58,592 nt of DNA from Streptomyces noursei (GCF_001646665.1 NZ_LWBU01000110.1:103368-161959), one strand, 5' to 3'; shown: positions 9,801-19,134, counted from the stretch's first letter. Program-made: numbers and translations. Notes: a model not told the origin generated them from the letters alone.

Positions 9801-10394
9801 ACCGGGAACATGCTGGAGGCGGCGGTCGTCTACGGCTACTTCCCGTGCGTGTCCAAGGGCGACGACCTCATCCTCCTGGACGAGAGCGGCAACGAGCGCA
9901 CCCGCTTCACCTTCCCGCGCCAGCGCCGCGGCCGCCGGCTGTGCCTGGCGGACTTCTTCCGCCCCGAGGAGTCCGGCGAGACCGACGTCGTCGGCCTCCA
10001 GGTCGTCACCGTCGGCTCGCGCATCGGCGAGGCCACGGCCGAGCTGTTCGCCTCCGACTCGTACCGCGACTACCTCGAACTGCACGGCCTGTCCGTCCAG
10101 TTGGCCGAGGCCCTCGCCGAGTACTGGCACGCGCGCGTGCGCGCCGAACTCGGCTTCGCGGGGGAGGACCCGGCCGACGTGGAGGACATGTTCGCCCTGA
10201 AGTACCGCGGCGCGCGGTTCTCGCTCGGCTACGGCGCCTGCCCCGACCTGGAGGACCGGGCGAAGATCGCGGACCTGCTCCGGCCGGAGCGGATCGGCGT
10301 CCACCTCTCCGAGGAGTTCCAGCTCCACCCGGAGCAGTCCACCGACGCCATCGTCATCCACCACCCGGAGGCGAAGTACTTCAACGCGCGCTGA
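6882..10394 (+). CDS. metH: cobalamin-dependent methionine synthase
   Basis: Transfers the methyl group of 5-methyltetrahydrofolate to homocysteine through methylcobalamin. The 1170-residue protein has all four modules: homocysteine-binding domain (~1-310, zinc cysteines in LNCATGP and the GGCCGTTPEH motif near residue 300), pterin-binding domain (~330-610, AIGERTNANGSKKF), cobalamin domain with the cobalt-ligand motif DVHDIGKN near residue 744, and the SAM reactivation domain (YGACPDLEDR near residue 1117). The ATG is preceded by GGGAG. It is divergent from gylR across ~240 bases. I looked for a cobalamin riboswitch in that gap and found no convincing B12 box. Confidence 0.95.
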   Translation: MASSPTPSADSRTRAAALREALASRVVVSDGAMGTMLQAQDPTLEDFEGLEGCNEILNVSRPDIVRTVHEEYFSAGVDCVGTNTFNANFSALGEYDISDRILELSEAGARIARETADRFTAGDGRQRWVLGSMGPGTKLPTLGHVAYGTLRAAYQQNAEGLIAGGADALLVETTQDLLQTKAAILGARRALEIAGLDLPLICSVTVETTGTMLLGSEIGAALTALEPLGIDMIGLNCATGPAEMSEHLRYLARHSRVPLSCMPNAGLPVLGKDGAHYPLTAPELADAQEAFVREYGLSLVGGCCGTTPEHLRQVVERVRGLAPAERRPHPEPGAASLYQTVPFRQDTAYMAIGERTNANGSKKFREAMLEGRWDDCVEMARDQIREGAHMLDLCVDYVGRDGVADMEELAGRFATASTLPIVLDSTEVEVIRAGLEKLGGRAVINSVNYEDGDGPESRFARVTALAKEHGAALIALTIDEEGQARTVETKVAIAERLIADLTGNWGIHESDILIDTLTFTICTGQEESRKDGIATIEAIRELKRRHPDVQTTLGLSNISFGLNPAARILLNSVFLDECVKAGLDSAIVHASKILPIARFDEEQVTCALDLIYDRRTEGYDPLQRLMELFEGVNTKSMKAGKAEELAALPLEERLKRRIIDGEKNGLEADLDEALTTRPALDIVNDTLLDGMKVVGELFGSGQMQLPFVLQSAEVMKTAVAHLEPHMEKTDDDGKGTIVLATVRGDVHDIGKNLVDIILSNNGYNVVNLGIKQPVSAILEAADEHKADVIGMSGLLVKSTVIMKENLEELNARNLAAKYPVILGGAALTRAYVEQDLHEIYQGEVRYARDAFEGLRLMDALIAVKRGVPGATLPELKQRRVRPTAGAVVDEPAPEGGVRSDVATDNPVPAPPFWGTRVVKGIQLKEYASWLDEGALFKGQWGLKQARAGDGPTYEELVETEGRPRLRGWLDQLHTGNMLEAAVVYGYFPCVSKGDDLILLDESGNERTRFTFPRQRRGRRLCLADFFRPEESGETDVVGLQVVTVGSRIGEATAELFASDSYRDYLELHGLSVQLAEALAEYWHARVRAELGFAGEDPADVEDMFALKYRGARFSLGYGACPDLEDRAKIADLLRPERIGVHLSEEFQLHPEQSTDAIVIHHPEAKYFNAR

Positions 10395-10429
10395 CGAGCG
10401 CCGCGACGTACACTGGTCGGTCCAGTGCA

Positions 10430-10524
10430 GGCCGGTCGCTCTCCCCGCGCATCCCGGCGGATCCCCGGCGGGGTCCGCCGCGGACGTCCCCGCCGGGACG
10501 TCCCACCGGGGAGAGCGGTCGGCC
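10430..10524. repeat. long-range inverted repeat between metH and the HAD gene
   Basis: GGCCGGTCGCTCTCCCC (10430-10446) pairs with GGGGAGAGCGGTCGGCC (10508-10524), with 10 contiguous pairs and 15 of 17 overall. The 61-base interior is itself rich in GGGACGTCCC-type short repeats. It could be a terminator-like structure for metH or a structured leader of the next gene. Confidence 0.55.
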
Positions 10525-10551
10525 TTCTCGTCCCCTCGTGGAGGTGTGCCG

Positions 10552-11253
10552 ATGACCAGTACGGTCCCCGCGTCCTTGACCCGCACGGCCGGGGGTTCCG
10601 CCCTCCAGGCGGTTTTCCTCGACATGGACGGCACGCTCGTCGACACCGAAGGGTTCTGGTGGGACGCGGAGGTCGAGGTCTTCGGCGAACTGGGCCACAC
10701 CCTCGACGAGTCCTGGCGGGACGTGGTCGTGGGCGGGCCGATGACCCGCAGCGCGGGCTACCTCATCGAGGCCACCGGCGCCGACATCACCCTCGCCGAG
10801 CTCACCGTGCTGCTCAACGACCGGTTCGAGCGGCGCATCGGGCGCGGTGTCCCGCTGATGCCGGGCGCCGAGCGGCTCCTCGCCGAACTGGCCGCGCACG
10901 ACGTCCCCACCGCGCTGGTCTCCGCCTCGCACCGGCGGATCATCGACCGGGTGCTCCACTCGCTCGGCCGCGACCGGTTCACACTCACCGTCGCGGGCGA
11001 CGAGGTGGCCCGTACCAAGCCGCACCCCGACCCGTACCTGCTCGCCGCCCGCGGGGTCGGCGCCGAGCCGGGCAGATGCGCCGTGATCGAGGACACCGCC
11101 ACGGGCGTCGCCGCCGCCGAGGCGGCGGGCTGCCGCGTGGTCGCCGTACCGTCCGTCGCGCCCATCGCACCGGCCCCGGGCCGGGTCGTCGTGGGATCGC
11201 TGGAAGAAGTCGACCTGCGTTTTCTGCGGACATTGATCACGCGAATGAACTGA
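10552..11253 (+). CDS. HAD-superfamily hydrolase (phosphoglycolate phosphatase/beta-phosphoglucomutase type)
   Basis: A 233-residue HAD-like phosphatase. Motif I is FLDMDGTLVDTE near residue 21, motif II LVSASHR near 125, motif III and the KPHPDPYL region near 150, and motif IV VIEDTATGVAAAEAAGC near 180. The helical cap between motif I and the substrate region makes it subclass I; the substrate cannot be read from sequence. The ATG at 10552 is chosen over the GTG six bases upstream because GGAGG sits at 10540-10544, giving optimal spacing. It lies 157 bases after metH on the same strand. Confidence 0.85.
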   Translation: MTSTVPASLTRTAGGSALQAVFLDMDGTLVDTEGFWWDAEVEVFGELGHTLDESWRDVVVGGPMTRSAGYLIEATGADITLAELTVLLNDRFERRIGRGVPLMPGAERLLAELAAHDVPTALVSASHRRIIDRVLHSLGRDRFTLTVAGDEVARTKPHPDPYLLAARGVGAEPGRCAVIEDTATGVAAAEAAGCRVVAVPSVAPIAPAPGRVVVGSLEEVDLRFLRTLITRMN

Positions 11254-11733
11254 CCATGCACCCAGGGTGTGCCGCGGAAATAGCGCGGTAAACCGAGGGC
11301 GCCGGAGCATGCCTTTTCCGTGACCGTCACCAGAGGCCGGAGGAGTGACCTTCGTCACTCAGCGTGGCCTGCGACGCATGGCCGGAAAGGTGCACATGCC
11401 CTAAAGGCGCTGCTACGGACCCGTCCATGTGTCCTGATTGATGGAGGGGTGTACGAATCCTTCCGACGCATAGTGATCGACCCGTGTGCATTACTGATCA
11501 CTGTCCGATGTGACCTCAACTCGGCCCCGTTCCTGTGCCCCTGGTGGCGCCGACTAATCTCTTGCCGAGAACTTCGCCGCAGTTTCCGCGTGTCCCGTCC
11601 GGCCCACCGAGCCGCCGGGAACACAGGATCGATCGCTCTGTATCCCGGCCCGATCGCTCCGCCCCGACCGGGCGGACGCGGCGGAGTGTCCGTACGCCGC
11701 TGTACCCAGTGCCGGATGAGGAGAACGTCCAGA
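11254..11733. other. 480-bp intergenic region before the SBP pair
   Basis: No gene is supported; frames reading through it into the lipoprotein gene lack a start context. It contains the short hairpin GAGTGAC-CTTC-GTCACTC (11343-11360), probably ending the HAD transcript, and an AT-richer stretch around 11455-11520 with an AGTGATC ... TGATCACT inverted pair, where I would expect the promoter of the downstream lipoprotein gene. No clear -35/-10 pair could be assigned. Confidence 0.5.
11343..11360 (+). terminator. short hairpin after the HAD gene
   Basis: GAGTGAC and GTCACTC arms with a CTTC loop, 90 bases past the stop codon. The 7-bp stem is weak, so it may be a protein-binding palindrome instead. 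Confidence 0.35.
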
Positions 11734-13332
11734 ATGAACCGCAAGACCTTGGTGCTGCCGGCCGTGCTCGGCCTGCTCGCCCCCGTGCTCGCCGCCTGCG
11801 GCGCAACGGGTGGCAGCTCCGGCGGTGACGCCATCGTCGTCGGTACCACCGACCGGTTCGCCGCCACGAAGGACGCCTCCGCCCCCTTCGACCCGGCCTT
11901 CGCCTACGACACCGGCGTCTGGAACGTCCTGCGGCAGACCGTCCAGACCCTGCTGCACGTCCCGCGCGGCGGAGGCGCCCCGGTGCCCGAGGCGGCGTCC
12001 CAGTGCGGCTTCACCGACCGGGCCAGCGAGAGCTACCGCTGCACCCTGCGCGACGGCCTCACCTTCGCCGACGGCACGCCCCTCACCTCCAAGGACGTCA
12101 AGTTCTCCATCGAGCGGGCGCTCACCATCAACTCGGACAACGGCGCGGCCGGCCTGCTGTCGAACATCGACACCGTCGAGACCAAGGGCGACGACCAGGT
12201 CGTCTTCCACCTCAAGAGCCCCGACGCCACCTTCCCGTACAAGCTCTCCACGCCCGTCGCCGGCATCCTGAGCAGCGAGAAGTACGACGCCGACAAGCTC
12301 CGCGACGGCTTCCAGGTCGACGGCTCCGGCCCGTACACCATGGAGGCCGAGGTCAGCGGCGACCGCGTCACCAAGGTCGTCTTCTCCAGGAACACCCGCT
12401 ACAAGGGCGACATCAAGCTCCGCAACGACCGGGTGGAGCTGCGGTCCTTCGACGACGCCGAGGCCATGGGCCGGGCCCTGGAGTCCGGCGACATATCCAT
12501 GATGACCCGGACCATGTCGCCCGAGCAGGTCAAGGACCTCAACGACAACCCCAAGCCCGGCATCAGGATCACCGAGGTGCCCGGGCTGGAGATCCGCTAC
12601 CTCGGCTTCAACACCGAAGCGCCGTCCGTCAAGGACAAGGCGGTCCGCCAGGCCATGGCCGCGGTCGTCGACCGCAACCAGCTCGCCGGCAAGGTGTACG
12701 GGTCGACCGCGACCCCGCTGTACTCGCTGATCCCCTCCAGCATCACCGCACACACCAACTCCTTCCTCGACAAGTACGGCGAGCCGAGCGGGAAGAAGGC
12801 CGCCGCCATCCTCCGCGAGGCCGGCATCACCACCCCGGTGAAGCTGACGCTGCACTACACCAGCGACCACTACGGCGCGGGCACCGCCGAGGAGTTCAAG
12901 GCACTGCGCGACCAGCTCAACGCCACCGAGCTCTTCGACGTCACCGTCGAAGGCGCCAAGTGGTCGGAGTTCCGCCCGGCCCAGAAGCGCGGCGAGTACG
13001 CCGTGTACGGCCTCGGCTGGTTCCCCGACTTCCCGGACCCGGACAACTACATCGCGCCGTTCCTCGACGCGGACAACTTCCTCAACACCCCCTACGTCAA
13101 CAGCGCCACCCGCACCCGGCTCCTGCCCGAGTCGCGCCGCGCGGCCGACCGCAACGCCGCCTCGTCCGCCTTCGCGCAGATCCAGGACATCGTCGCCACC
13201 GACGTACCTGTGCTGCCGCTGTGGCAGGGCAAGCAGTACGTCGCCGCGCGCGACGACCTGACCGGTGTGGAGTGGGCGCTGAACACCTCCTCGGATCTGC
13301 AGCTCTGGGAGCTCGCCCGAGGTATCGCCTGA
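11734..13332 (+). CDS. ABC transporter family-5 substrate-binding lipoprotein (first of two)
   Basis: A 532-residue extracytoplasmic solute-binding protein of the peptide/nickel family (SBP_bac_5). It has an N-terminal lipoprotein signal with lipobox LAAC, acylated Cys22, followed by a Gly/Ser linker. Family landmarks are LRDGLTFADGTPLTSKDVKF near residue 105 and FPDFPDPDNYIAPFL in the C-terminal third. The ATG follows GAGGAG with ~10-base spacing. The next gene is a clear paralogue, but no permease or ATPase gene lies on either side, so it must work with a transporter encoded elsewhere or have another role. The ligand is probably an oligopeptide but is not determinable. Confidence 0.88.
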   Translation: MNRKTLVLPAVLGLLAPVLAACGATGGSSGGDAIVVGTTDRFAATKDASAPFDPAFAYDTGVWNVLRQTVQTLLHVPRGGGAPVPEAASQCGFTDRASESYRCTLRDGLTFADGTPLTSKDVKFSIERALTINSDNGAAGLLSNIDTVETKGDDQVVFHLKSPDATFPYKLSTPVAGILSSEKYDADKLRDGFQVDGSGPYTMEAEVSGDRVTKVVFSRNTRYKGDIKLRNDRVELRSFDDAEAMGRALESGDISMMTRTMSPEQVKDLNDNPKPGIRITEVPGLEIRYLGFNTEAPSVKDKAVRQAMAAVVDRNQLAGKVYGSTATPLYSLIPSSITAHTNSFLDKYGEPSGKKAAAILREAGITTPVKLTLHYTSDHYGAGTAEEFKALRDQLNATELFDVTVEGAKWSEFRPAQKRGEYAVYGLGWFPDFPDPDNYIAPFLDADNFLNTPYVNSATRTRLLPESRRAADRNAASSAFAQIQDIVATDVPVLPLWQGKQYVAARDDLTGVEWALNTSSDLQLWELARGIA

Positions 13333-13395
13333 CCCTGCTGTACCCGGCCGCGCACACGGGCTCGGCCGGCGATGAGATCCAGAGGCAAGGTTCCT

Positions 13396-14985
13396 GTGAA
13401 GGCACACAACAAGTGGCTGACGGCCCCGCTGGCGGCGGGACTCGCGGCCGCCCTGCTGAGCGGCTGCGGTGAGGAGAAGGGCGGCGACGCCGGTGGCTCC
13501 GGCGGCTCGGTGATCGTCGGCATGTCCGACGAAGTCCTGGCGACGGACCCCGCGGCCGGTTACGACCCGGGCTCCTGGCTGCTCTTCAACAACGTCTTCC
13601 AGTCCCTGCTCAGCTTCCCCAAGGGCGCCTCGGTGCCCCAGCCGGAGGCGGCCGACAAGTGCGGCTTCGACCAGGGCGGCAGCAAGGTCTACCGCTGCAC
13701 GCTGCGCGACGGACTGAAGTTCAGCAACGGCAACCCGCTCACCTCCGAGGACGTCAAGTTCTCGTTCGAGCGGGCGCTGAAGATCAACGACCCGGCGGGC
13801 CCCGCGCCGCTGCTGGCGACCATCGACAAGATCGACACGCCGGACGACAAGACCGTCGTCTTCACGCTGAAGGTCCCCGACGCCACCTTCCCGAGCAAGA
13901 TCGCCTCGGGTGCCGGCTCCATCGTCGACCACCGCGAGTACAAGGACGGCGAGCTGCGCGACGACAGCAAGGCCGTCGGCTCGGGCCCGTACAAGCTCGA
14001 CTCCTTCCAGGAGGGCGAGGCCGTCTTCTCGCCCAACCCCGACTACCGGGGCACGGTCAAGGTGAAGAACGGCGGCGTGACGCTGAAGTTCTTCCACGGC
14101 GACCGCAAGGCTCTCGCCACGGCCCTGAAGAAGGGCGAGATCGACGTCGCCTACCGTGGCCTCGGCGCGGCCGACATCGCCGAGATCCAGGCCTCCGGCA
14201 CCACCTCGGAGCGCGAGGTGGAGGTCATCGAGGGCTCCAGCGCCGAGGTCCAGCACCTGGTGTTCAACGTCGACGACCCGGTCGTCGGCAAGCTCGGCGT
14301 GCGCAAGGCCATCGCGTACCTCGTCAACCGCGACACGCTCGTCAACGACGTCTACCGGTCGACCGCCACCCCGCTGTACTCGATCATCCCGGCGGGCATC
14401 GCGGGCCACAACACCGCCTTCGTCAACGAGTACGGCGATCAGCCGCAGCGCGACAAGGCCGAGCAGGCCCTGCGCTCCGCGGACATCGACGGCAAGGTGA
14501 AGCTCACCCTCTGGTCCACGCCGAGCCGTTACGGCCCCTCCACGGACGAGACCCTCAAGGCGATCGCCAAGCAGCTGAACGCCAGCGGGCTGTTCGAGGC
14601 GGACGTCAAGTCCGTCGAGTTCGGGCAGTACGAGAAGGACATCAAGGCCGGCAAGTACGGCGTGTACGTGAAGGGCTGGGTCCCCGACTACCCGGACCCG
14701 GACAACTTCACGACGCCGTTCTTCGGCGAGGGCAACGTCCTCCAGAACAACTACGAGAACAGCAAGATCACCGGCACGCTGGTCCCGCGCACCGCCGCGA
14801 CCGCCGACCGGACCGCCGCCGACGAGGACTTCGGCAAGCTCCAGGACCTGGTCGCCAAGGACCTGCCGATCCTGCCGCTGTGGCAGGGCAAGCAGTACGC
14901 GGTCGCCCGCGACGGCATCACGGGCCTGGAGTGGACGCTGGACGCCTCCACCGTCTTCCGCTTCTGGGAGATCAAGAAGGGCTGA
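13396..14985 (+). CDS. ABC transporter family-5 substrate-binding lipoprotein (second of two)
   Basis: A 529-residue paralogue of the preceding gene, sharing block-by-block motifs: LRDGLKFSNGNPLTSEDVKF, STATPLYSIIPAGI, YPDPDNFTTPFF and ILPLWQGKQYAVARDGITGL. The signal peptide ends in lipobox LSGC with Cys24. The GTG at 13396 is preferred over an ATG at 13372 because the latter has no ribosome binding site and gives an atypical N-terminus. It starts 63 bases after the first gene's stop codon and is followed by a 19-bp perfect terminator, so the two probably form a bicistron. No transporter subunits are adjacent. Confidence 0.87.
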   Translation: MKAHNKWLTAPLAAGLAAALLSGCGEEKGGDAGGSGGSVIVGMSDEVLATDPAAGYDPGSWLLFNNVFQSLLSFPKGASVPQPEAADKCGFDQGGSKVYRCTLRDGLKFSNGNPLTSEDVKFSFERALKINDPAGPAPLLATIDKIDTPDDKTVVFTLKVPDATFPSKIASGAGSIVDHREYKDGELRDDSKAVGSGPYKLDSFQEGEAVFSPNPDYRGTVKVKNGGVTLKFFHGDRKALATALKKGEIDVAYRGLGAADIAEIQASGTTSEREVEVIEGSSAEVQHLVFNVDDPVVGKLGVRKAIAYLVNRDTLVNDVYRSTATPLYSIIPAGIAGHNTAFVNEYGDQPQRDKAEQALRSADIDGKVKLTLWSTPSRYGPSTDETLKAIAKQLNASGLFEADVKSVEFGQYEKDIKAGKYGVYVKGWVPDYPDPDNFTTPFFGEGNVLQNNYENSKITGTLVPRTAATADRTAADEDFGKLQDLVAKDLPILPLWQGKQYAVARDGITGLEWTLDASTVFRFWEIKKG

Positions 14986-15002
14986 TCCCAGCCGCGCACG
15001 GC

Positions 15003-15040
15003 GAAGCGGGGTGTCCGACCCGGGTCGGACACCCCGCTTC
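15003..15040. terminator. perfect 19-bp palindromic terminator
   Basis: GAAGCGGGGTGTCCGACCC directly followed by its exact complement, with no unpaired loop in the primary sequence. It sits 17 bases after the second lipoprotein stop codon and can also serve the convergent response-regulator gene. Confidence 0.85.
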
Positions 15041-15100
15041 CGCGTTCCGTGAACCGCGTGTTCCGTGCCCCGCGCTTCCCGCGAACCGCGGAGCGGCGGG

Positions 15101-15772
15101 TCACTGGGCGCCGGGGCGCACCAGACCGCTCTCGTACGCGTACACCGCCGCCTGGACCCGGTCGCGCAGCCCCAACTTGGTGAGCACGTGCCCCACATGG
15201 GTCTTCACCGTCGTCTCGCTGACGAACAGGTCCGCGGCGATCTCGGCGTTCGACAGCCCCCGCGCCACCAGCTTCAGCACCTCGACCTCACGGTCCGTCA
15301 GCGTGTTCAGCGCGTCCGGCACGGGCTCCTCGCCGGACGGCAGGTGGTCCGCGTACTTGTCGAGCAGCCGGCGCGTGATGCTCGGCGCGAGCATCGCCTC
15401 GCCCGCCGCCACCACCCGGATGGCCTGCACCAGCTCATTGGCCGGCGCGTCCTTCAGCAGGAAGCCGCTGGCCCCGGCGCGCAGCGCCTCCACCACGTAC
15501 TCGTCGAGGTCGAACGTGGTCAGCACCAGCACCTTCGCCGGACCGTCCCGGCCGGGCCCGGTGATCTGCCGCGTCGCCTCCACACCGTCCATCCGGGGCA
15601 TCCGGATGTCCATCAGCACCACGTCGGGCTGGAGCGCACGCACCTGGTCGAGGGCCTGGAGACCGTCGCCGGCCTCGCCGACGACCGCGATGTCCTGCTC
15701 CGCCTCCAGGATCATCCGGAAGCCGGTGCGCAGCAGCGGTTGGTCGTCGACCAGTAGGACGCGGATAGCCAC
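15101..15772 (-). CDS. NarL/LuxR-family response regulator (orphan)
   Basis: A 223-residue two-component regulator. The receiver domain (1-120) has the acidic pair Asp9-Asp10, phosphoacceptor Asp55 in VVLMDIRMPRMDG, and the conserved Thr and Lys (VLVLTTFD, GFLLKD). The C-terminal LuxR helix-turn-helix is ~155-215 (LTDREVEVLKLVARGLSNAE). The GTG start directly follows GGAGGAG, which excludes the longer upstream reading. No histidine kinase gene is adjacent, so the partner kinase must be encoded elsewhere. Confidence 0.9.
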   Translation of the reverse strand: MAIRVLLVDDQPLLRTGFRMILEAEQDIAVVGEAGDGLQALDQVRALQPDVVLMDIRMPRMDGVEATRQITGPGRDGPAKVLVLTTFDLDEYVVEALRAGASGFLLKDAPANELVQAIRVVAAGEAMLAPSITRRLLDKYADHLPSGEEPVPDALNTLTDREVEVLKLVARGLSNAEIAADLFVSETTVKTHVGHVLTKLGLRDRVQAAVYAYESGLVRPGAQ

Positions 15773-15910
15773 AGGTACTCCTCCAAGGCTCAGCTGACCG
15801 GCCCCATTCTGCCCTGGCCGCCCCACCCCGGCTCCGCCGGTCCCGCCGCCGCGCACCGTGTCGACACGGAACCGCGCGCTCCGCCGACGGTGCCGCCCGC
15901 GGCCGGCCGG

Positions 15911-16873
<963 letters not shown>

Positions 16874-16980
16874 GGTTGCAAACCCTACGGCCCGCCACTG
16901 ACACCGAGCGGCATACCATCGACGCCAGACCCTCCCACACTGCATGATCGTCGTGTGACGCTTCACACCGAAGGGAACCT

Positions 16981-18228
16981 GTGAACAAGGACGACGAGAG
17001 CGGCGAGCACCCCCGCCCGCGGTCCGAGCCGGCCGGAGCCACCGCTCCCGACAGCGGAAAGCCGCAGCGGCCACAGGAAGGCGGCGGCATCCTGATGGGC
17101 CGCATCTTCGGCGTGCCCGTGTACGTCGCCCCCAGCTGGTTCCTGGTCGCGGCCCTCATCACCTGGGTCTTCGGCGGCCAGATCGAGCGGGTCCTGCCCG
17201 AGCTCGGCAACGCCCGCTACCTGGTCTCCCTCTTCTTCGCGGTCGCCTTCTACGCCTCGGTGCTGGTCCACGAGCTGGCCCACACCGTCGCCGCGCTCCG
17301 CTTCAAGCTCCCGGTGCGCCGCATCCAGCTCCAGTTCTTCGGCGGCGTCTCCGAGATCGAGAAGGAGTGCGAGACCCCCGGCCGCGAGTTCGTCCTCGCC
17401 GTCGTCGGCCCCCTGCTCTCCCTGGTCCTGGCCGGCGCCTTCTACGCCGCGATGTACGCCGCCGAGCCCGGCACCGTCCCCGGGGTCCTGCTCGCCGGCC
17501 TGATGATCTCCAACCTCATCGTCGCCGCCTTCAACCTGCTGCCCGGCCTCCCGCTCGACGGCGGCCGGATGCTCCGCGCGGTCGTCTGGAAGATCACCGG
17601 CAAGCCCATGAGCGGCACGGTCGCCGCCGCCTGGGTCGGCCGCGCCCTCGCCGTCACCGTGCTCATCGGCCTGCCGCTGCTCACCCACACCGGCGCCCTC
17701 GGCAACGACACCCGGGAGATCAGCGGCCTGGAGACCGTGATGGACGCGCTCCTCGCCGCCATCCTGGCCGCCATCATCTGGACCGGCGCCGGCAACAGCC
17801 TCCGCATGGCGCGGCTGCGCGAGCACCTCCCCGAGCTCCGCGCCCGCACCCTCACCCGGCGCGCCGTCCCCGTCGGGTCCGACACCCCGCTCTCCGAGGC
17901 GCTCCGCCGCGCCAACGAGGCCGGCGCCCGGGCCCTCGTCGTCGTGGACGGCCAGGGGGAGCCCACGGCCCTCGTCCGCGAGACGGCCATCGTGGGCGTC
18001 CCCCAGCACCGCCGCCCCTGGGTCGCCGTCGGCGGCCTCGCCCAGGACCTCACCGAGGGCATGAGGGTTCCCGCGGACCTCGCCGGCGAGGCGCTCCTGG
18101 ACAAGCTGCGGACAACTCCGGCCACCGAGTACCTGGTGGTCGAGGAGTCCGGCGAGATCTACGGGGTGCTGTCCACCGCCGATGTCGAGCGGGCCTTCGT
18201 CCAGGCCATGGCACGGCCGGGTTCCTGA
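16981..18228 (+). CDS. site-2 protease family (M50) metalloprotease with CBS domains
   Basis: A 415-residue intramembrane zinc metalloprotease. The HELAH zinc motif is near residues 97-101 (VLVHELAHTVAAL) and the third ligand is in NLLPGLPLDGGRML near 190, in a bundle of about six transmembrane helices. The C-terminal ~130 residues form a paired CBS domain (GSDTPLSEALRRANEAGARA, VEESGEIYGVLSTADVERA), a likely nucleotide sensor. The first ~38 residues are a charged, disordered cytoplasmic tail. The architecture matches mycobacterial Rip3-like proteins. The GTG start is preceded by AAGGGA. Its stop codon is 18 bases before trmI. Confidence 0.88.
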   Translation: MNKDDESGEHPRPRSEPAGATAPDSGKPQRPQEGGGILMGRIFGVPVYVAPSWFLVAALITWVFGGQIERVLPELGNARYLVSLFFAVAFYASVLVHELAHTVAALRFKLPVRRIQLQFFGGVSEIEKECETPGREFVLAVVGPLLSLVLAGAFYAAMYAAEPGTVPGVLLAGLMISNLIVAAFNLLPGLPLDGGRMLRAVVWKITGKPMSGTVAAAWVGRALAVTVLIGLPLLTHTGALGNDTREISGLETVMDALLAAILAAIIWTGAGNSLRMARLREHLPELRARTLTRRAVPVGSDTPLSEALRRANEAGARALVVVDGQGEPTALVRETAIVGVPQHRRPWVAVGGLAQDLTEGMRVPADLAGEALLDKLRTTPATEYLVVEESGEIYGVLSTADVERAFVQAMARPGS

Positions 18229-18234
18229 AGCCCA

Positions 18235-18240
18235 TACACT
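18235..18240 (+). promoter_or_regulatory. -10 hexamer TACACT, leaderless trmI
   Basis: TACACT is followed by exactly six bases and then the trmI ATG, and there is no Shine-Dalgarno sequence. This is the spacing expected if transcription starts at the A of ATG. It lies in the gap after the protease gene. Confidence 0.55.
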
Positions 18241-18246
18241 GGTCAC

Positions 18247-19134
18247 ATGTCCGAACCGACCGGTGCCGCCCGCCGTCGCGGGCCCTTCGAGGTCGGGGAC
18301 CAGGTCCAGCTCACCGACCCCAAGGGACGCCACTACACGTTCACGCTCGAGGCCGGGAAGAATTTCCACACCCACAAGGGTTCCTTCCCGCACGACGAGC
18401 TGATCGGTGCTCCCGAGGGCAGTGTTGTCCGTACCACGGGAAACGTCGCCTACCTCGCGCTGCGCCCCCTGCTCCCCGACTACGTCCTGTCCATGCCCCG
18501 CGGCGCCGCCGTGGTCTACCCCAAGGACGCGGGGCAGATCCTGGCCTTCGCCGACATCTTCCCCGGCGCGCGCGTCGTCGAGGCGGGGGTGGGCTCCGGC
18601 TCGCTCAGCAGCTTCCTGCTCCGCGCCATCGGCGACAGCGGCATGCTGCACTCCTACGAGCGCCGCGAGGACTTCGCCGAGATCGCCAGGGGCAACGTCG
18701 AGCGCTACTTCGGCGGCCCGCACCCCGCCTGGCAGCTCACCGTGGGCGACCTCCAGGACAACCTCTCCGACACCGACGTCGACCGGGTCATCCTGGACAT
18801 GCTCGCCCCCTGGGAGTGCCTGGAGGCCGTCTCCAAGGCCCTCGTCCCGGGCGGCATCCTCTGTTGCTACGTGGCGACCACCACCCAGCTGGCCCGCACC
18901 GTGGAGTCCATCCGCGAGATCGGCTGCTACGCCGAGCCGCAGCCCTGGGAGTCGATGATCCGCAACTGGCACGTGGAGGGCCTGGCGGTCCGCCCCGACC
19001 ACCGGATGATCGGCCACACCGGCTTCCTGGTCACCGCACGCCGCCTCGCGGACGGCGTGGAGCCCCCGATGCGCCGCCGACGCCCCGCCAAGGGCGCGTA
19101 CGGCGAGGACTACGAGGGCCCCAACAAGGGCTGA
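18247..19134 (+). CDS. trmI: tRNA (adenine-58-N1)-methyltransferase
   Basis: SAM-dependent methylation of A58 in the T-loop of tRNA; class I methyltransferase that works as a tetramer. The 295-residue protein has the SAM-binding loop VVEAGVGSGSLSSFLLRA near residue 120, an acidic motif at ESYERRE-like position (LHSYERREDF), and the catalytic-region motif VILDMLAPWECL near 180. The N-terminal small domain (FEVGDQVQLTDPKGRHYTFT) is typical of TrmI. In actinobacteria trmI is regularly the gene just upstream of the Pup-proteasome locus, as here. It appears to be transcribed from its own leaderless promoter. Confidence 0.94.
   Translation: MSEPTGAARRRGPFEVGDQVQLTDPKGRHYTFTLEAGKNFHTHKGSFPHDELIGAPEGSVVRTTGNVAYLALRPLLPDYVLSMPRGAAVVYPKDAGQILAFADIFPGARVVEAGVGSGSLSSFLLRAIGDSGMLHSYERREDFAEIARGNVERYFGGPHPAWQLTVGDLQDNLSDTDVDRVILDMLAPWECLEAVSKALVPGGILCCYVATTTQLARTVESIREIGCYAEPQPWESMIRNWHVEGLAVRPDHRMIGHTGFLVTARRLADGVEPPMRRRRPAKGAYGEDYEGPNKG

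Noticed and set aside
6876..10700. 1274-codon open frame antisense to metH
   Set aside because: Shadow of metH codon bias; repetitive Leu/Val/Asp/Gly composition and no recognisable domain.
11554..15198. 1214-codon minus-strand frame across the two lipoprotein genes
   Set aside because: Shadow frame; both plus-strand lipoprotein genes have signal peptides, motifs and terminators.
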